Assembly (NCBI GenBank): GCA_050084985.1
Contig: JBITNC010000001.1
Span: 137,950,001-138,014,000, forward strand
Origin: Nageia nagi
Taxonomy: Eukaryota > Pinophyta
Direction: 5' to 3'
Length of the DNA: 64,000 nt
Below, in pieces: positions 1 through 11,311 of this stretch. The first letter of the stretch is position 1. Each line of letters opens with the position of its first letter. Below the pieces are notes generated by a model. It saw only the letters and a list, made by a program, of their open reading frames with translations, did no database searches and was not told the DNA's origin. The position numbers and the translations under genes were made by a program.

Positions 1-2699
1 TACAAAGCAATTCGAAGTGTCCATGGATTTTTGACCTTCTATAAGTTTAGACAAAACAAGTGCAAAGAATTTGGTACTACAAGGATTCCAATTGTATTTT
101 AAACATGGGAATGCAATAATATGAGGTCAAAAAATAAGAAAACAAAAAGTGTCACTTTCTCAATCTAGAAGTTGAAAAGGCACTCAAGGGGCAATGAAAT
201 GAGAAGGTGCATCTTCTCCCCAAAGCGAAGAAAGAACTCAAACATAAAAAAAAAAAAAGTTCTTGAAAGGAAGGATCTGACTAGGTGTGGAAATTATTTT
301 GTAGTGCTCTCATATTTTGTTTTGGTGATGCATATTTTCATTCAGATTTCTAGTTGTGTTCCATGTGGATTCTTGTAGCAAGGTGAGGAAAGGAAATCTT
401 CAAGATTGAAATCTTAAAGGAAGATTGTTGCACTTCATAGTTTTAGTTGTTACTTCTCTAAATAGAAGAGGAAAAAAAATTGTTACAAGTATACCCTGTA
501 ACCAACAATGTCTTGAAAGCTTTGAAATCTATAAGTATAGTTTCTTGTTAACCTTTTCCTCAAAGACATATACAATATGGAATTTTGATGTGAAATTTTG
601 ATTTTCCTTGTCTAATTATTAAGCACACTTGCTTTTGTGGCATAGTTGTATGAGCATCCAATCTTAGAAAAGTCCTAAGTTAACAACACTAGGATAGCAT
701 ATATTTGGAAAAGGAATTGCTATAATGAGAAATTTTATCCCCATAGGAGGGAATGCCTTGTATTAGTCCCACAAAGAAGTCTAACTGGAGTGCTCCGTGT
801 GACTTGAGCAATAACTTAATGCACTTGGATTGATTACATATAGCTTTGAATACAAACTTACTGTTGATGTTTTGAATATTAAATCTAGAGCATGCACATT
901 AAACCACCTATCCATATATGCAAGGTTCTATTAGGTGGATGGAAATTACAAATAAAATAAGCGTCAATAGTGTATAATTCCAACTAGCGGGGATAGGATC
1001 AAGCATTATGCCCTTGGGGGAATGGAACCCATCACTTGTGTATTGTCATCATTTATGATTATATGGGTTCATAGGTGCTATAGATGATTCTCTTGCACTC
1101 GTATAATTATGGCAAAGGGGAGGAGATTGAAACCATATGTTAATTCATTTGATGATATAGTTGGAAAACAATACAAATGCAACTAACCTTAGAATAGTCA
1201 TCTTTGGATGGTTTGTGATGGTCATATAATTCTCTCCTTGATGGGTAAGTTGGTGTACATGCCAGTTGAAAGGTTGCAGCTTCTTTAGGTGCACATTTAG
1301 TTGTTGCTCAAATATGATGACTCTTATATAACAAAGGCTTCTAGGTGTCTTATGTTCAAGTTGAAAGTTGTTCCTATAATAACTGACATTAAAAGTAAAG
1401 TGTTTTGATAAATTTTAATTCAAAAATCTTTTACTTTTCTTATAAAATCTCATGATGATATTTACAGATTAGAATGAATACAGACAAGCCAAAGTTGACT
1501 ATGATATGTTTGTTCTCAAGTATCTTTTTATATAGTATAGTTTTATTTTTTATATATTTTTGTTTGTTAAATATTTAGTTCAGGCAGCCCCTTTTCATAA
1601 GATTTACGAACACCTTCGAATTATTCCATTTTTGCATCCCGTTGTTTCTTCATCCTCCCAAAGGGAGATTGATATGATATAGTTATTTCCTTAAACTTTA
1701 CATCCAATTAAAAGGAAAAACAGAAAATCAATATATATGTTTGATTCGCTAGAACAAAATAAATAATTATTTTCTTAAACTTTGCTTCTGAATATATGTT
1801 TGCTTCAAATTTCAATATCTGGTCTTTTCAGGAAAAAAACATAGATTTCACTAGCAGATTTTTTTATTACGAATTTATGATAATACAATTTAGTTTATGA
1901 TAATCATGTGAGATTCAATAGAACAAAATCAGAGTTCAACACAACATATAACAAGAATATAAAACAAATTTAAGATACAACAGATAACTAGTCATGACGA
2001 TTACACACCAAAGAAATACAACATATGCTCAAATCTACTTGCATATGCAAGCAGGGTTACAAGTTACACATGAACTTTATCTCCTAGTCGCTCACAAACT
2101 AACACTGCAACAATCTCACTCCTATAGTTTGCAACACTACTGTAACTATTTCAAAATACATGGACCAACCATCACTTTGTCACGTATGAACTAATCCACC
2201 TAATACAAGGTTTGATCACTCGCAATGAGTTTAATGCATGGTCTGATACGAAATACAATGGCCAATGAATACATTCTGGTTCGAAATTCCTAACACCTAT
2301 TTACCTACCACATAACAAGATCAAACTATGTATAGAAAAATCTCCTATGATGAATGGTACATGGCCTTTTAGCTGTCTACCACAATCAACTTCATTGTCT
2401 CACAATCATCATTATGATCAGTCAGCTCCACAAACCTACAAACATCATTATTTGGTTTTTGGTTGATAGTCAGCTACCAGATCATCCAGCATGTCATTGC
2501 TTAGGTGTCTATGCCTACCGACCTCAGCAATGCTCCTCATTATCATCATTACCCTTAGTAAAATCGCCATTATGAGGCTTGATTTATATTACCATCATCG
2601 GATCCCAACAGTAACCTTCCAACTTAACTCCTAACTCCTCGATTTAATCGTTGTCATCAGCCCTCACAATTCTGTCCTCGACGCCATTCCTAGTTATTG
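1..2699. other. Left flank, probably part of intron 2 of the SmE gene
   Basis: AT-rich sequence with no reading frame I recognise. Because SmE exon 2 ends at 3686 on the minus strand and exon 3 is not visible anywhere to its left, this stretch is inferred to be intron 2 of that gene. I looked for the reverse complement of the conserved exon 3 segment (the family's GFDEYMNLVLDD stretch) and did not see it. The short open frames here have no recognisable motif. Confidence 0.45.
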
Positions 2700-3630
2700 T
2701 CATGTTGTTGCCTATGTTGCCAACATCAGCTGCCAACAAAACATATCATCGTTCCATCCAGCTAGATATATTCCAACATACTCTCCTTCAATCTAACTAT
2801 TTGAATATGCATCTTCTCCTTGAGAGTTTAAGAACAATGAATTGCTTCATCGCCAATGGCTTTCTCGAAATACCTACTCCACAGTTCCACACAAACCAGA
2901 TACCTAATGTAGTCATATATGATTACAATGTGATTTGGCTTAAAATTGAATAATGGATTCATTGCCAAATGCATTGCACTCTATTTGTCAAAAAGAATAG
3001 TCGTTAGCACTTCCTACTTCTCCTGCAAGTCTTCAATAATCATCCCAAGACATGCTACCTAAGTGTTGATTGTAGTCGTTGTCATATACTCAACCTCAAT
3101 CATTGACAATGCCATAGTGGGTTGTTTCTTGGAGCTCCATGAGACAAGTCCAATACCCAATGAGAAACAATCACTTGCGTAGATCTCCTATCATCTATGA
3201 ATCTATCATAATCTAAGTCATTGTAGCTGACAAGCGTCACTTTGTCACTTGAAAATTGAATAGCAAGATCTTTAGTGCCTTTAACAAACCTAAAAATTCT
3301 CTTCATTGCTCAAGTCAATTTTAGATGGATTGACTATAAACCTTGATATCAACAAAACTAGAAATGCAATGTCCAACCTGGTAGCAATAAGATACACATA
3401 CTACCAACCATATTTTGATACCTATGATGATCCACCCTAACTGCTCCATCATCCATGCACAAGTACTACCCCTATATTGTTAGAGTTGGTGCTCCTCTGC
3501 AATACTGCATCTCGACCCTTTTCAATAATATGCTACACACAGTTAAACTGACAAATGAAAATTCCATATAGTGATTGACGAATCTTCATGCCTAGAAAGT
3601 AATGCATAAGTCCAATATCCATCAAACCCT
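2700..3630 (-). pseudogene. Ty1/copia pol fragment (end of RT and RNase H)
   Basis: Read on the minus strand, this is the 3' end of a Ty1/copia polyprotein. From right to left one sees the RT C-terminal stretch (GLMHYFLGMKI near 3600), the connection segment (RLDIAFLVLLISRF near 3370), the RNase H start (MKRIFRFVKGTKDLAIQF at 3306 and below), an SYND.DYDR..DDRRST segment, and degraded RNase H down to about 2760. The frame is broken by stops and shifts, so it cannot encode an enzyme. No LTR was recognised on either side. It lies in the second SmE intron, its right end only some 60 bases from the exon 2 donor site. The family assignment rests on motif order seen here and on general copia knowledge. 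Confidence 0.75.
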
Positions 3631-3685
3631 AACTAATAAAACCCTAATTCATTTTTTTAGAAAGCTTTAAAAGGATTTTGCTTAC

Positions 3686-3913
3686 TATGATGCGGCCTTC
3701 TATCCGCATATCCTTCTGCTCAAAAAGCCAAATCTGAATGCGGGCTTTGCTCTGAAGAAACCTAAATATCAGATTCTGCCCACAAAAGAAAATGTATTAG
3801 CATGATAATAAATCACACTAAAAAAACAATTGTTATGAAAAATGAATATGATATGCGGTAAAATAGATTACGATAGGTTGGGTCATAATCCTCTGCACTC
3901 TGGTGGTCGCCAT
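3686..3913 (-). CDS. Small nuclear ribonucleoprotein E (SmE), exons 1 and 2, partial
   Basis: SmE is one of seven Sm proteins that form the ring around U1, U2, U4 and U5 snRNAs in the nucleus and is essential for pre-mRNA splicing. Exon 1 is 3872-3913, with the ATG at 3913-3911, and encodes [14 protein letters not shown]. It is followed by a GT donor at 3871-3870. Intron 1 ends with an AG at 3777-3776. Exon 2 is 3686-3775 and encodes 30 residues beginning [16 protein letters not shown] and ending RIEGRII, the Sm1 motif region. It is followed by GTAAG at 3685-3681. Both exons are whole numbers of codons (14 and 30) and have no stop. The protein is usually about 88 residues, so half is missing: the remaining exons must lie beyond the left edge, or the copy is truncated. 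Intact frame and splice sites argue for a real gene. Near identity to plant SmE is from memory of the family. Confidence 0.88.
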
Positions 3914-4160
3914 GGCCAATGCTTTAGGTTTTCCTCCTCCTGTAACTGTAATAGCCTCCTCAAACGTTGCTTGTAATATAACGGGCGCTAAGAGTAGTTT
4001 CAATAGGGTCTACAGTATTTATGGATCTCTATGTTAGCAAGCGCCCTAAGATGCAGTGGGGAATTTTGCTCGAGAGGAAATTGTTCTGTGCTGCCGCAGC
4101 TACAGCTATCTCTAGGTCCTTTTTCGACAATTTGATTTTTTGATTAAGGAATTATGATAC
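3914..4160 (-). promoter_or_regulatory. 5' UTR and core promoter of the SmE gene
   Basis: This block is richer in G and C than its surroundings, as expected for a host promoter and leader in an AT-rich repeat landscape. On the minus strand a TATA-like CATAAATA lies at 4023-4016, about 100 bases before the start codon. The start context is GGCCATGGCG, a good plant initiation context. The transcription start is not visible from sequence alone. Confidence 0.5.
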
Positions 4161-5580
4161 ACATCAATAAAGTTTACATTTGAAAGGTGAACAAGTTCTT
4201 AATATAAGGGTTAGGTTTGTGTATTGTGTATTTCTAAAATATAAGAAAGAAAAAAATCATACAACATAATTTGATGATATTTGAAAGGAGATAAAAATAT
4301 AATGTTTTTTCATAGGTGTGTAATGGTAAATAAAATTTTTATAAGGATATAAAAAAAAAAAACATAAAACTTGGATTGGTAAAAAGAAAGATTTTGTCAA
4401 TGGAAGATTTAAATTCATGAAGATATTAAATTGAATTTAATTTAATTGAGCGTTTGTCAGTTAAAAGGAAGGTGTTTTCAACCTTAAACTCTTGGGCTCC
4501 CTCACTCTAGGAGTTTTGTGGATTGAGAGAAGGTTGGGGTTATAGAGGTAGCTTTAAAAATGTGAACCTTTAACCAAAAGTAGGAAATGAAAGAGTTATT
4601 ATTGATTCCCCTCTAAAAAAAATTAAAAAATAGCTTTAAGAATGATGCATGGATTTAAGGATTAAGAAGCCATTATAAAGATAAATTTCTCATTCTTCAA
4701 AGGTATTTTAGGGATTACAAATTCATCTCTAATTAAATTTGAATTGTTTGAAACCATTCCCCCAAACACAGATTAGGAAGATGATAAAATGTTGATAGTT
4801 CCTATAACATTTGAAGACATAAAAGGCAACATTTTTTTCCTTTAAACAAGATAACACCTTGGCTCATAACAGATTGAAAAAACTTTATATGAAACACATT
4901 GAATATGTTTGAGGGATTGGTGGTGGGCGAATCTCTAACCACACAGGAACCGTAGATAGTGGTTGATAGACATTAGGGAGGATGGGATGTTTACTTTGGG
5001 AGATCAAGTTGAGACCTAGCGATATGGTGAGTTGGTAGATTATCTCACATGGAAATCAAGAACTTCACATGACTAACTTGTTGTGGAATGTATAGTACCT
5101 TTTTTTATGAAATGATAGTTGGAATTAGGGCATCCATATCATAATTGCAACAAATTGAATGGATGGAAAGGTGGATGATCAAGATTGATGATCGAAGAGC
5201 CTCAATTAGAGGACTTTAGATGAGGTGATGCAAGTGTACAATATGCAATGTATTATAAACAATGAGAGAGGGTGGTGTCTTAGCCATGCAAACTCTTTGG
5301 TGGTGTGAAGCATATTCAGTAACAAGTGCATAATGGCATACATGTAGTGTCCCCAATTTTGAGAAATCTTATTGAAGGTATAACTTTCATCACAATACAT
5401 GGATCATTGATCTATCTTTCGAAAGGGATAGAGAAACTCATGCCAATTATTTTGACAAGTCACACGATATGGTTTTGTCAAGAAATGGGGAAGATATGGA
5501 CTTTTGAAGATTCAACCTGAAGCTAGTTTCCTACTATCGTGCGTGGGATCTAGTTTATTAATATTGTTTGTGACACTTAT
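4161..5580. other. No recognised gene
   Basis: Mixed AT-rich sequence without a convincing reading frame, LTR end or terminal repeat. It is probably old, unclassified repeat sequence between the SmE promoter and the first Ty3 LTR. Confidence 0.4.
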
Positions 5581-7900
5581 AATTAATGGTTTGGCCCTAT
5601 TAGGGGTATTAGGAGTGAATTATGTTTGGATTAGGAGTCTTTGTTATTTTATAATAAAAGTGGACCATGTTTTATAATAAATAAATATATTATTCCTTAA
5701 TTGCCCAACATCTAACTTAGTAGGAGTCATTTATCAATTAAGAGTTATTTATATTTTTAGGTTGGGTTGGTCAACCACATATTAGAATTGGACTTCTATA
5801 AAAGGAAAGTGGACACCTCATTTGAAGACATTATCTTATGCATTCAATCTTTTTCCCTTTTGAACAAAATTAAGAAAATTTGGAATCTTAGGTGTCCCTT
5901 TTGTAAATAATGTATTTTTGCATTATTAGTAACTTGGGATAGAAAAATAATGGTCCATTGGATCCACATTGTGAGCCCCAATGTGGGACATTTTTCTATA
6001 AAAAAAAAGTGGACACCTCATTTGAAGACATCATCTTGTGCATTCGATCTTTTTCCCCTTTTGAATAGAATTAAGGAAATTTGGGATCTTATGTGTCCCT
6101 TTTGTAAATAATTCATTTTTGCATTATTAGTAACTTAGGATAGAAAAATAATGGTCCATTGGACCCACATTGTCAGCCCCAAGGTGGGATGTTTTTCTCC
6201 TAAGCATAGGATGAATTATTTTATTATTATTTTTATTCACTTAGAGATCCTAAAGATTTATTATGAGAACAACAAGGCTTGTGTGACAGCTAGATAACCA
6301 ACTCATGGTATTTATGGACACCCATGACCCCAATGTTGTACTTGTACATCTTTGCCATACTTGGGGAGGACTCTAGGCCCCCATATTGACCTATACTTGG
6401 CATGGGTAGCCTTTAGAAGGCTAACGTTGGGCATGCATGATACCTAGGCTAACATCTAATCCCATGTTAGGCATTTGAGGGCCTTTAAGAGGCTAATGTT
6501 GGGCATGTATGACTCTTGGGTGCATTGGGAAACACATACAACCCCACACTTGGCATTTGGGATTCTCTACGAGGCTAATGTTGGATATGGAGGATGGGGC
6601 GATGACTCTTAGGTGAGATCCAAATATGGGAATGTTATATAAGGCATTGGAGCATCATTATAAGGATATGTTGAATTTGATATTGAAACCCTTTCTTCTC
6701 TATGGAGCTTTTAAAGACTTAGCAGCATCAAGCACTCTTGGGCATGTAGACCAGGGAGAGTTTAGGAGGCTTGGAATACCTTCTGACTAGCAGTTGAGGT
6801 GATTGTTCATGCTAAGAGGTTACCCTTCCTTGAGGTGTCCATAGTGGTCAACATCTTTGAATCCATCTGGTGGTATTTCAAAACTACCCTTGTTCTTTTC
6901 ATTGGGAGCCAACCTATGAGGAAGCCCTTTAGTGTGGCATCCATAAACCTAGTAAAGAGTGGTTATTTTGCAACATATCTTCTTTAGTGATATGAATTGC
7001 ATATCTATATGCCATAATTAGCTCCTTGGAGGCCAACGTTGAGCCCTTTTGGGCTTAGTATTGCTTTGTACTTATCATTTCTCCATTAATTTAGCATTGG
7101 TGCATTTGATCTCATTATGATGTTTGTATGGTAACATCTTTCTTCCTTAAGTGTGACATCATGTTTCTTGGCTCATTTTATGGTGTATTTTGCTTGATAA
7201 TTGGGTGCCCTAGTGTGATATTGGCTTATTATGGTTTTTTCTGGCTAAGGGAGGGATATGTTGAGGATTGTGGCCTACTTTCTTGCATGTTTGATGCCCT
7301 ATATCAATTCATAGCATCCTTATAAGCATAATTTGATAGTTAAATTTTTATTTGGCTAATCCCTACATTGAAGAATTTTTGAGAGTTTACAATATTTGAT
7401 CATTCGGAGCTTAGGGATGTACCTTTTTTGTCTTAGGGCTACTTCCTAGCCTAGAAGTGGTTTAGTCACTTTTTTATACACATGAAGACTTCAAGAAGGC
7501 TTGTGTCACTCTCTTGGAGACCTTAGAGACTAGCATTGCACATTTGGAGGCTCTTGGAGACTTACGCTAACCATTAGGAGATATATTGAGACTTACACCT
7601 AGCTTAAGAGCCTTCTTGGGATTTGTGCTAACCTTAAGGAGTCTAGTTTGAGCATTTTGGAGTATTGGTATTTACCCTAGAACTTGTTATAGGCTTGTTA
7701 CAACCCTACACTTATTCTTGGTTGATTATTGATGATATTGGCTCTCATATTATGTCTTGAATGTGAATGAATATTTCTATATATTTATACTATGCTACTA
7801 TATTCTTTATGCATGGGAATGTATGTGAATTAAGTATTTGTAGAGCTATATTTATGTTATGTAACAAATTTGATTTGTGTGCTAATTTTGGTCATATTCA
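5581..7900 (+). mobile_element. Ty3-type long LTR (family A, copy 1)
   Basis: The 3' limit is set by a primer-binding-site-like TGGTATAAGAGC at 7903-7914, two bases after ...TATTCA. The body from about 5930 on matches the LTR at 9715-10865: the same 'GGATAGAA..AATGG(T/G)', 'CCACATTGTGAGC', 'TTAGAGATCCT' and 'GGCATTAGAGC'-like words occur in the same order, then a run of CCCATGTTAGGCAT repeats. The 5' limit is uncertain. A TATA-like TATAAAA lies near 5799. A 200-bp direct duplication covers 5801-6200. The strand follows the primer site. Assignment to Ty3 is by analogy with copy 2, which is followed by a gag-like frame. Confidence 0.6.
5801..6200. repeat. Tandem duplication, two 200-bp units
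   Basis: Units 5801-6000 and 6001-6200 share the same order of words (AAAGTGGACACCTCATTTGA, CATTCAATCTTT/CATTCGATCTTT, GTGTCCCTTTTGTAAATAAT, TAATGGTCCATTGGA.CCACA) at an offset of exactly 200. The units differ at several positions, so the duplication is not very recent. It covers the start of the LTR region homologous to the other family A copies. Confidence 0.85.
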
Positions 7901-8681
7901 CATGGTATAAGAGCTTTATATCATATTTGGCTATTGCTATTACATTCCAGTTTGATCATATATTATGGATGGTTAATAACCATGTTCATTGATGTCCTAA
8001 TTTATGAATGAATGTGAAATTGAATGCTGAATTAGATAAACCTTAGAAAGGTATATAATGTTATCAAAGTTCTGAATCTTGCTAGCCTGTGAAGGATTTG
8101 AAAGATGCAAATTCCTCAAAAATAGTTGAAGTCTATGGTTGATTTTCTAACTTAGTTAGTCAACAAAGTTGATGGGCTCTCTCATCCCCATAAATAAATA
8201 TCAAGATCAGCCATGCATAAATGGATGCCCATTTTGCACAATACCAATTAAAGAGCAATGAATTTAGAGAAGCAATCTCATTTGATGGTTATTTGAACTT
8301 TTTTGGGAAAAAAGATTGACAAAGAGAGTAAGTACCACAAAAGGGAGTTGAAACCCTTTTTAAAAAATGAGGAGATTAGAGGAGAAGGAAAACCCATAAT
8401 AAAAATTATTTACGAAGAAGTGAAAGATATCACTTTGCCACATGAAGAAGAAAATGTATCCCACCACCATAGAGCACCACATAATACACATGAAAAATAA
8501 GGGACTATACCAAATGAAGAATACATTATCTTGCCTAACAAGAATATCATAGGATAACCAATATTGATCTTAAAAGAAAGCAAACACATAGCAAGGAAGA
8601 ATTCAAATTAGGATTTGGTAATTCCAAATCACACAAGGTATGTATGGCAATATCCCAAAATGATGTTTTGAAGTTGACAAA

Positions 8682-9173
8682 ATGGACAATGAGGATGGAT
8701 ATGTTAATAAGGATTTTAAGATCAGTAGTTCCCTTGATGACATTAGTGAAATTGACACAAGTGATAGCATTGTTGAGATAATTATTGTGCCCTCAAAAGG
8801 AGAGCATGCCAAAGGATCTTTGAAGAAGAGCATCATTTTCATCCCATTTACTTTGAGGTATGATTTGTTTAAGATATTAACTATTGATAAGGTACACATT
8901 AAGCATACTCCTTCAAACCTAAAACATCATCTCACTAATCCATGGGAAGTGAAGATCAATCAAGAAACTACTCCAAAAAGATATGATAGTACCTCTAACT
9001 TTTATAACAGTAGCATACTGATTTTTACTTTACTCTTTTGGGTTGCACTAGTGAAGGAAGATGAGCTAATGAGATATAAAGTTGAATGGTTGTTTTATAT
9101 GATGTTATTTCTTGGTACAATTGAGGCCAAATATAGAGATACATTTCATGTTTATAAAAGAATAATAGCATGA
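8682..9173 (+). CDS. Hypothetical ORF, 163 residues, unrecognised
   Basis: An ATG-started open frame of 163 codons in the decayed region behind Ty3 LTR copy 1. The N-terminal third is acidic (KMDNEDGYVNKDF..SLDDISEIDTSDS), the middle is basic, and two hydrophobic stretches occur near residues 106-122 (SILIFTLLFWVAL) and 133-145. I recognise no family. It is long for chance in AT-rich DNA, but there is no evidence that it is expressed. It could be a remnant of a retrotransposon gag or envelope-like region. Confidence 0.25.
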   Translation: MDNEDGYVNKDFKISSSLDDISEIDTSDSIVEIIIVPSKGEHAKGSLKKSIIFIPFTLRYDLFKILTIDKVHIKHTPSNLKHHLTNPWEVKINQETTPKRYDSTSNFYNSSILIFTLLFWVALVKEDELMRYKVEWLFYMMLFLGTIEAKYRDTFHVYKRIIA

Positions 9174-9322
9174 CTATAAAAAAAAATTAGAACTTTGTTC
9201 TACACTATATGAGATCATAACAATAGTATGGTAAAGCACGAAAATATGTACATATTATTATCTCAATTGTCAATAATATTCCTAGGAGGTAATCAAACAT
9301 TAAACATGGCTTAGTAGAATTC

Positions 9323-9643
9323 ATGTATACTTACTTGCAAGGCATGAAATCTAGATGGATAAATTTCAAATTAAACATTAAAGAAAACATACAAAATGAC
9401 ATTGTTAATGGAAGTAGTGGAATAAAGATAATACTTCAGAAATCAATATGCATGGGTATTGATCAAGATAAACTATCTATTTCATTACCAAAATTTGTTG
9501 ACTCAAGTTTTAACATGTCTTTCATTAGCACAACCCTTGGGAATGATGAAGGATCAAGTCTAGATGATGGAGAAGGGATGGAACAACTATTCATCTCTAT
9601 TGCATTGAATAAATTAGATATAATATGTTTAGAAGCAATTTAG
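9323..9643 (+). CDS. Hypothetical ORF, 106 residues, unrecognised
   Basis: Open frame starting at an ATG and ending in TAG, 150 bases after the 163-residue frame and on the same strand. Its composition is ordinary (SLPKFVDSSFNMSFISTTLG near the middle) with an acidic DDGEG segment. No domain is recognised. It may continue the same decayed coding region after a frame break. Confidence 0.2.
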   Translation: MYTYLQGMKSRWINFKLNIKENIQNDIVNGSSGIKIILQKSICMGIDQDKLSISLPKFVDSSFNMSFISTTLGNDEGSSLDDGEGMEQLFISIALNKLDIICLEAI

Positions 9644-9714
9644 GTCTATGCAAAATCATATCCCTTTCCACTTAGTTTGAATAGTTTTGGGAGCATAAGA
9701 TAGCTTAGGATTAG

Positions 9715-10865
9715 TGTGACGTCCCCATTGCACATTCGTAATTAAATATGGAATCCAACATATTCCCCTTTATATTATATTTTATTATTGTTATTATGCT
9801 TTAAGTTAGGACTTAGGATAGAAGACATAATGGGTCAATGGACCCCACTGTGAGCTCCAAGTGGGATGTCTCCCTCCCAGGTATAGATTAGGTGTTTTAA
9901 TGTACTTAGAGATCCTGATACATGATTATGGGAATCCTAAGGTCTATTTAGTACTTAAGTGGATGGACAAGCACTTGTACACATGTGCCAACCTTGGGAA
10001 GAATCCTAGACCCACATGTTGGCCAATGATTATACCCAACCCCCATGCATGATCCCTAAACCCATGTTAGGCATGCATGGCACTCTGGATCCCCATGTTG
10101 GCATTTATGGATACTGGATACCCACAATGGGCATGCTTGACCTCTAGGCCCCCATGTTAGACATTTTAGACCCCCAAGAGGCTAACATTGGGTTAAAGGA
10201 GCTGGATGATTACTCTTAGGTGAGATCTAGATCCAATGATGTGTTATAAAAAGGCATTAGAGCCTCATAATTATATATACTTGATTATTATTATATTTGA
10301 TATCTTCTAAATGATAAGAGACTTATCATAGCACTAATTAAACCCTTAGGTACAACATATAGGAGGATTAGCAAGATGAGGGATCCTCTTAATCTATGAC
10401 TTTGGTGGAACATCCTAGCCCATTTGATGGTATTTTGAGGTTAAGATTCTACCTTAGTGGTTTCTAGGATTTGAGGAGGGCTTCTTCAATGGAGAGGATT
10501 CAAGTTTTGAGGGAGCTAGACTATCCCATCTGTATGTCCAACTTAAGGATGTATGTTATGTCCTAGTTGGCTCCTTTGAGGCCAACATTAGCCCTATTGG
10601 AATTGGTATTACATTTTTGATCATTACTCATGTTATATATAATTATTGGGTAATAGATATCGTATTTGTATTATGCACTTATCTATATTTACAACATTGA
10701 GATGTAATTTTCCATTGATGCATGTATAAGCCAGATGCTGACATTGTTATGTTGTGTAAATATGTAATTGATGCCCTAACTCTTGGTAATTTGAGGGTTT
10801 GAATACTTATTTTTGCTAGCTTTATCTGGATGTTGGATATATTTACTTGTAATTGGATCTTTACA
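9715..10865 (+). mobile_element. Ty3-type long LTR (family A, copy 2), 1151 bp
   Basis: Starts TGTGACGTCCCC and ends ...CTTTACA. Position 10866 is a single spacer base and 10867 begins a primer-binding-site-like TGGTATCATAACTTAG. The middle (about 9990-10190) is a GC-richer run of CCCATGTTAGGCATG-type repeats. The following internal sequence encodes a gag-like frame, so this is the 5' LTR of a plus-strand element whose remainder was displaced by the copia-3 insertion at 11312. Homologous LTR sequence is at 5930-7900 and 52964-53511. Confidence 0.75.
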
Positions 10866-10866
10866 A

Positions 10867-10882
10867 TGGTATCATAACTTAG
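10867..10882 (+). promoter_or_regulatory. Primer-binding site of Ty3 family A copy 2
   Basis: TGGTATCATAACTTAG follows the LTR end after one spacer base. The TGGTATCA start is the usual complement of the 3' end of the plant initiator methionine tRNA. The later bases diverge from the perfect complement. Confidence 0.65.
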
Positions 10883-10950
10883 ATCTAGCTAACCTATGAA
10901 TGAAACCTGTTATTCACAACTACTAAACTAGGTCAAACATCAGAAGGAAA

Positions 10951-11311
10951 ATGGCATCTAAAAGGAAGAGTAAAAAATTGTAGCTTGATGAGACACATTC
11001 TAGGGCCTCCTAAGAGGAAGATCGCCATCCATGGATGAATGAGAAACCAAATGAGGGTGATTCTTAAGAGGAGAATGATGCATCAGGAGGGAGGTTTGCA
11101 TCATCCAAAAGGAGAATCCCTACTTTGGCTCTAGAATCCATACTTGAGCAAAAGTTCAATGAGCTTATTTCGACCATTCATAACATGATGGGATCCATCA
11201 CCACCATGCAGAGGTAATTGAACATACATGTGATAGTTCAAGAGGAGCCAAAAAGGCACATTAGCCCCCCATGTCCTATCCTAGATGAAGGAGAAGAGGC
11301 ACATGAAGTAT
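10951..11311 (+). pseudogene. Ty3 family A gag, 5' part, with four in-frame stops
   Basis: The frame from ATG 10951 stays in one phase for 120 codons up to the copia-3 insertion point. It is interrupted by stops at 10981, 11011, 11065 and 11215. The product is hydrophilic (MASKRKSKK start, EEDRHPWMNEKPNEG, then SILEQKFNELISTIHNMMGS), typical of the N-terminal part of a plant Ty3 gag before the conserved gag domain. Each stop becomes a glutamine codon by a single T-to-C change, the pattern expected from deamination of methylated cytosine. The rest of the element was separated by the insertion and is not recognised. Confidence 0.65.

Larger units (their letters stand above)
7901..9714 (+). other. 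Internal sequence behind Ty3 LTR copy 1
   Basis: Begins with the primer-binding-site-like TGGTATAAGAGC at 7903-7914 and runs to the start of the next LTR at 9715. No gag zinc knuckle, protease, RT or integrase motif is visible. The longest frames are listed separately. This is either a badly decayed gag region or an unrelated insertion. Confidence 0.4.

Noticed and set aside
1994-2953. Plus-strand frames of 66 to 100 codons
   Set aside because: No motif is recognised, and the region's right part is explained by the minus-strand copia RNase H.
3912-4037. Plus-strand frame [18 protein letters not shown], which looks like a chloroplast transit peptide
   Set aside because: The same bases are the 5' UTR and start of SmE on the minus strand, which has family identity and splice sites. 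The plus frame stops after 41 codons.
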